A stretch of 64,000 nt of DNA from Branchiostoma floridae (Eukaryota > Chordata > Leptocardii > Amphioxiformes > Branchiostomatidae), in NCBI RefSeq assembly GCF_000003815.2, contig NC_049997.1, positions 10,101,860 to 10,165,859 of the forward strand. The letters run 5' to 3'. Of this stretch, positions 60,361 through 64,000 are shown one piece after another; the stretch's first letter is position 1, and each line of letters begins with the position of its first letter. The position numbers and the translations under genes are program-made. The notes under the pieces were generated by a model, which was not told the origin of the DNA, ran no database searches, and saw nothing but the letters and a program-made list of their open reading frames with translations.

Positions 60361-60477
60361 TAGTCAGCTGTCCGACGCAGGAGCCTTACGTCACCCTCAG
60401 GACGGTAACGATCGCACTGCCTTGTACAGGTGACAGTCTGCGTACAGGTGTGCGTACGTGCAAAACGTGAAGCCAGG
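60361..60477 (+). promoter_or_regulatory. Possible internal promoter / 5' UTR of short NAV isoform
   Basis: The about 115 bp before the candidate ATG are richer in CpG than the surrounding intron. They contain a CRE/ATF-like site TTACGTCA (60386-60393) and two CAGGTG E-boxes (60427-60432 and 60445-60450). No TATA box is evident. The regulatory role is inferred from position and composition. Confidence 0.3.
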
Positions 60478-60530
60478 ATGAGTTACAGGTACTTCCAAGG
60501 AGGGGGATACTTGTCAGGAGATGAGTTCGG
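60478..60530 (+). CDS. Candidate alternative first coding exon of a short NAV isoform
   Basis: The ATG at 60478 opens 17 codons, MSYRYFQGGGYLSGDEF, plus GG before the donor GG|GTAAGC. The donor leaves phase 2, exactly as the large exon does, so this piece could start a CH-less protein by splicing to the same downstream exon. The segment GGYLSGDEFG resembles GGYVSDGDV in the large exon. An in-frame TAA lies upstream (60406-60408), and the sequence just before the ATG has no pyrimidine tract, which favours a first exon over an internal one. There is no transcript evidence. Confidence 0.45.
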
Positions 60531-61849
60531 GTAAGCGATGACTTGTTCGTTAAGTTGCTGTGTGGTCAAGCTGTTGTTTAAAGAGGACTTTCAGCGCTGC
60601 AGTGTCCAGTATTGACCATTCGCAATGGCTGACCAATGAATAGGTGTCCTACTTTTGTGCATTCTACTTGGATACGGCCTTCTTTCGGATTTCTCTCTAG
60701 ACTTCTTCATGATTTTATCCAGAAGTAGAAAACTGATTAGCCGGATTAGCACCTAGAGTTTAATAGAGTAGAATCCAAAACTTTAGGAGCTTCGAGGATA
60801 CTTCAAACTATGATATCTTAATTAAGTTAAGATACCTTAAACACAGAAGCTCATTAATCAGATAAGATTGTCAGAGTTTGGGTGTGGACGGAAACTTGTA
60901 GGATACCTTTAGACTCTGAAATGGATCCCACAGTGTTACAATGATGGCTTTCCCAATTTGTAAGTATTGATTCATACACAAGCTGTTGTTACATGTAGTT
61001 ACTGTCAGTTGAGTTTGTATCGTTAAAGAGATGGAGAGAAACACTGTTCAAAAGGGGGAAAGTTTTGCCAAGTCTAGACTTTTCTAATAGATGCTTTCAT
61101 ACAGTTCTTTTTAAACTTTTTTAAATGTTCCACATTTTGTTTTCAAAGTTTTATGAGTCAAAGGTCTAAAGAACCATGTGAGCAAAGTTTGCAGGATTGT
61201 TCCTCCGTACATTAGTCTTAGCAAAGAAGGATCTAAGTGGTGCAGTTGCATATCCATCACTTCAGTTGTCTTCCATGACAGTTTATTGACTCACTGTCGT
61301 GAGTGAAAAAACACTTCAATTAGATATGCTTTGTGGTCTATGGAAGTTTGCCTTTGCCATTAGTTCATATTGGTGCGACTTATTCCTATCCAAAACATGG
61401 GCGGGTGGTGTTAGTGACATTTCGTAAGTCAGGAGGCTTTGCTGTTTTAGGTGCAGATGTTTTGCTAAGTAGGTAAACATTAACAGACAGATAATCGTGC
61501 TTGTTTGGTCGTTCTTGATGAATTCCCGTTGGTTTCAGTGGGTTTACTGACAGCTTACCTCACACGCAAGCTTATAAGTAGGTCAGGAAAAATGAATGTT
61601 GTTGTCAGCTCAACAGCACTGAGTATAGACCCCAGAAAATTAGTTTTCCCTCTGTGTTGGCAGACGATTCTCAGACAGCAGACGTTTGTCAACGTTTTAC
61701 CAGATGTGTTGTCCCGTACGTAACATGGCGATGCCAAGAAACTTGGAGAAAGATCCTCTACAAACAGAGAACACAGAAAAGGCCTTCATGCAATCTGTAC
61801 CAGAGCTGTCTCCTAGACCCTTTCCTCCATCCCTGCATGTCAATTTAAG

Positions 61850-61965
61850 GGACAGACAAAAATTTCATCTCTGACATCTGTTTGAAAAACTGAACTTTGT
61901 GATGTGAAACTGAAGAAAATGTATTTCTGTAGGCTTAAAATGGCAGATATATTGGTAAAACTTCC
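61850..61965 (-). repeat. Unclassified interspersed repeat, minus-strand copy
   Basis: Reads gggacagacaaaaatttcat, tgaactttgtgatgtgaaac, aaaatgtatttctgtaggct, the reverse of the same family. Confidence 0.5.
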
Positions 61966-62780
61966 CAACATTGTGTGGGATAGATTTATTATAACAATCG
62001 GATACAACCCTTTTTATTACTGCCAGATCGTCAGAGCCACTGTCATCGTAAACGGCTGCTAATTCCTTTCCATCTCATGGATACTGCAAGAAGTTGTTGA
62101 GGAATTTAAAAATCGTTGACAGTTTTATCATCGTAAGCAGCTCAATCTTTTTTTTAGATTCCCTTTAAGCTGTCAAAAAAGACCTAACACAGAGTGAACT
62201 GTTAGCTAGTTAGTAGATTTAATGAAGGAACTTTGGTTCAAGGCTGACCAGAAGTCCAAAAGTCAACAGAATGCCATTGTTACCTCTCTGTTATCAAGGT
62301 TTAATGTATTTACAAGTTTGTCACAAGTGGTTATAGTGACCTTATTCGACCTTCAACTCCAGATACCTTCTATAGGGGGAACTGAGTATTGACCTTATGT
62401 CCCATTTGAGAAATAAATTCGAATACTCGGAATAGAGACAGTTTTATGGAAGATTTGAGACTCATTGCAGTGTAATATGTGGGTAGCATGGTGATTTTAT
62501 TTTACCAAAATATTTCATTTCTATTCTAGAATATGGAGTCAATCAAGTCAAGCTGACATTATTGTAGGGGTTTCTTTCCGTTACACTTTTTATTGATTTG
62601 TTTGAAGAAAATCTAAATACATATCAAGTCAGTCCTTTTATGTTTTATAGAGGACATACGTCATCCTTACAGAGTTGCTACCCTACCCCAGTTGGCAAAC
62701 TAGCGCAGTGTCTAACTTGGGTGTCTGTAGTAAAACTTTATTACAGTGGCATGTTGGCCAATGAGCCGAGGAGCTGGCCT

Positions 62781-63171
62781 GTGTAGGCCTAGCCTGGGTA
62801 CCAGACCGTCGTGCTATAGTTGGAGATCGGGTGCTCTACACAGCCTTGTAACCTTCCTGGGCATAAGGGCTATAGTTTAGCACGAGGGTCTGGTATCCAG
62901 GCTAGTGTAGGCCTAGCCTGGGTACCAGACCGCCGTGCTATAGTCGCCAATCTCTCCGGAAATTGGTTACCAACTGTACACAGCCTTGCGACCTTCCCGG
63001 GCGAAAGGGCTATAGTTTAGCGCGAAAGGCTATAGTTTAGCGCAAGGGTATCCAGGCTAGTGTAGGCCCTCAGGAAACAGTCAGGCATGCAGGCAAAAGG
63101 GCTATAGTTAAGCTCCAAAGGGCTATACTATAGTTTAGAGCGAGGGTCTGGTATCCAGGCTAGTGTAGGCC
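62781..63171. mobile_element. Tandem array of TAGCCTGG elements with repeated GTGTAGGCC
   Basis: Two elements (62790-62904 and 62914-63059), each starting tagcctgggtaccagaccg and ending ggtatccaggcta or similar, stand head to tail. The 9-mer GTGTAGGCC precedes, separates and follows them (62781-62789, 62905-62913, 63060-63068) and recurs at 63163-63171 after a third, partial right end. Internal gggctatagttta units are also repeated, and caggaaacagtcaggcat occurs twice. Confidence 0.82.
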
Positions 63172-63417
63172 CAGGAAACAGTCAGGCATCCAGGCTGGCC
63201 GCCGTGCAGCGCACACATTCCGTAAATACAAACCTGGCCACTTGTGTTCTTTCCTGCTGGGATCCCTACATCTGGGACATGTGGACGTGTATTTATAGTT
63301 TCTATGGGAATATTAGCTCCAGGATTCATCCTTCTATCGCTGGTGATGTCTTAATCCCGTGTTAATCCTCCCCGACTGAATCTCCAAGGGAGAACCTGAG
63401 CTATTCTGTTGTCGATT

Positions 63418-63637
63418 TGACGTCATGATTTTTTGGCAGGACGAAGAAAGTTTGGCTGGGAACGTAAGCTGCAAAAATGTTGTTTGATTTGGTGGCTTAG
63501 ACAGGAGTGTTTCAAGGGTTTGAAGAACAAAATCTGTAAATTCTTTGAAGCTCGCGCATTTTCTGGATTTCGTTCTCCTGTGGAAGTATGAGGGCTTCCT
63601 AATAACTTAGATCACTGCTGAATCCAGTGCTCACTAG
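63418..63637 (+). promoter_or_regulatory. Perfect CRE and possible noncoding first exon
   Basis: A palindromic cAMP response element TGACGTCA lies at 63418-63425. About 210 bp downstream an excellent splice donor, CTAG|GTAAGTA, starts at 63638. The sequence between lacks a convincing coding frame and could be a 5' UTR exon. This is a weak inference. Confidence 0.22.
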
Positions 63638-63978
63638 GTAAGTACGAGTTGAAATAGAGGAAAAATGCAACTTTAACATGTGAGCTTGATATTGTCATAT
63701 TCACTTTTTTTCTCCCAGTGCAGTGAAATCGTATCAAAAGAGGACGGAAATGTTAATTTTTATTCACCAGCATTTATCTAGTTTGTTGGTTTAAATAAAT
63801 GATAAATGATGAAAAATCATTGATAGATTTTGATATCTTTTTTGTTGTACAACTTGTAGTAATTTGAGTTTCTCTCAGTGATGAAGTTTGGGGAATGATG
63901 AAGGAATTACGGGTTTGGGCAATGACTCCTGAGTCCTATCATCTTCCTTTGAAACTAAGGCTACACGTCTGTTTCCAT

Positions 63979-64000
63979 TAGCCTGAGTACCATCCTCCGT
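63979..64000 (+). mobile_element. TAGCCTG-type element start, cut by window end
   Basis: Starts tagcctgagtaccatcc, matching the inverted end at 34109-34125. Confidence 0.4.

Larger units (their letters stand above)
54028..64000 (+). other. Intron downstream of the large NAV exon
   Basis: No conserved NAV exon was found in this stretch. It contains a MITE starting 27 bp after the exon end (54054-54250), a candidate cassette exon (54466-54561), a minus-strand LINE fragment (about 56874-57134), a rearranged LINE (about 57870-59114), a candidate alternative first exon (60478-60530), a tandem transposon array (62781-63171) and a CRE-containing possible transcription start (about 63418-63637). The remainder shows nothing recognisable. 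Confidence 0.75.

Noticed and set aside
62781-63171. CRISPR-like repeat array
   Set aside because: The repeats are transposon ends with 9-bp duplications in a eukaryotic intron; spacers are not unique or of constant length.

Overview
The window is animal (eukaryotic) genomic DNA: AT-rich, mostly intron, with GT-AG spliced exons, many small inverted-repeat transposons, decayed non-LTR retrotransposons and four runs of N. The protein encoded by the exons, together with the repeat types, suggests an invertebrate chordate such as an amphioxus (Branchiostoma). The species is an inference; the gene family is not.

The one clear gene is a neuron navigator (NAV2/NAV3-like) gene on the + strand. Six consecutive exons were found, and every junction has compatible phase. 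Four (14259-14376, 15632-15684, 43819-43891, 47816-47954) encode the N-terminal calponin-homology domain. The fifth (51841-51968) is a short linker exon. The sixth (52302-54027) is a 1.7-kb exon encoding the Ser/Lys-rich microtubule-binding region, with three SxIP end-binding motifs and the conserved coiled-coil and GYxSDGD segments. The 5' exon(s) before residue Ile of the CH domain, and everything 3' of the 'DDIASG' segment (coiled coils, AAA+ domain), lie outside the window or were not recognised.

Three optional coding pieces fit the gene by splice sites and phase but lack homology proof: a 15-nt microexon (48902-48916), a 96-nt phase 2-2 cassette (54466-54561) and an alternative first exon (60478-60530) that would start a short CH-less isoform at the same phase as the big exon.

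By region: 1-14258 is upstream intron or flank with a LINE tail, tandem repeats and MITEs. 14259-15684 holds two CH exons. 15685-43818 is a 28-kb intron full of foldback and terminal-inverted-repeat elements, plus a GC-richer patch with two RFX X-box motifs near 36.8-37.2 kb. 43819-54027 carries the remaining exons. 54028-64000 is intron with a MITE beside the splice donor, two LINE fragments (one rearranged head-to-head), the candidate internal promoter and a tandem array of a small transposon.

The best repeat observation is that two small element families, with ends TAGYCTG and TAATCTCC, are each flanked by 9-bp target duplications, a Mutator-like signature. No bacterial-type operon, CRISPR, rRNA or intact tRNA gene is present.
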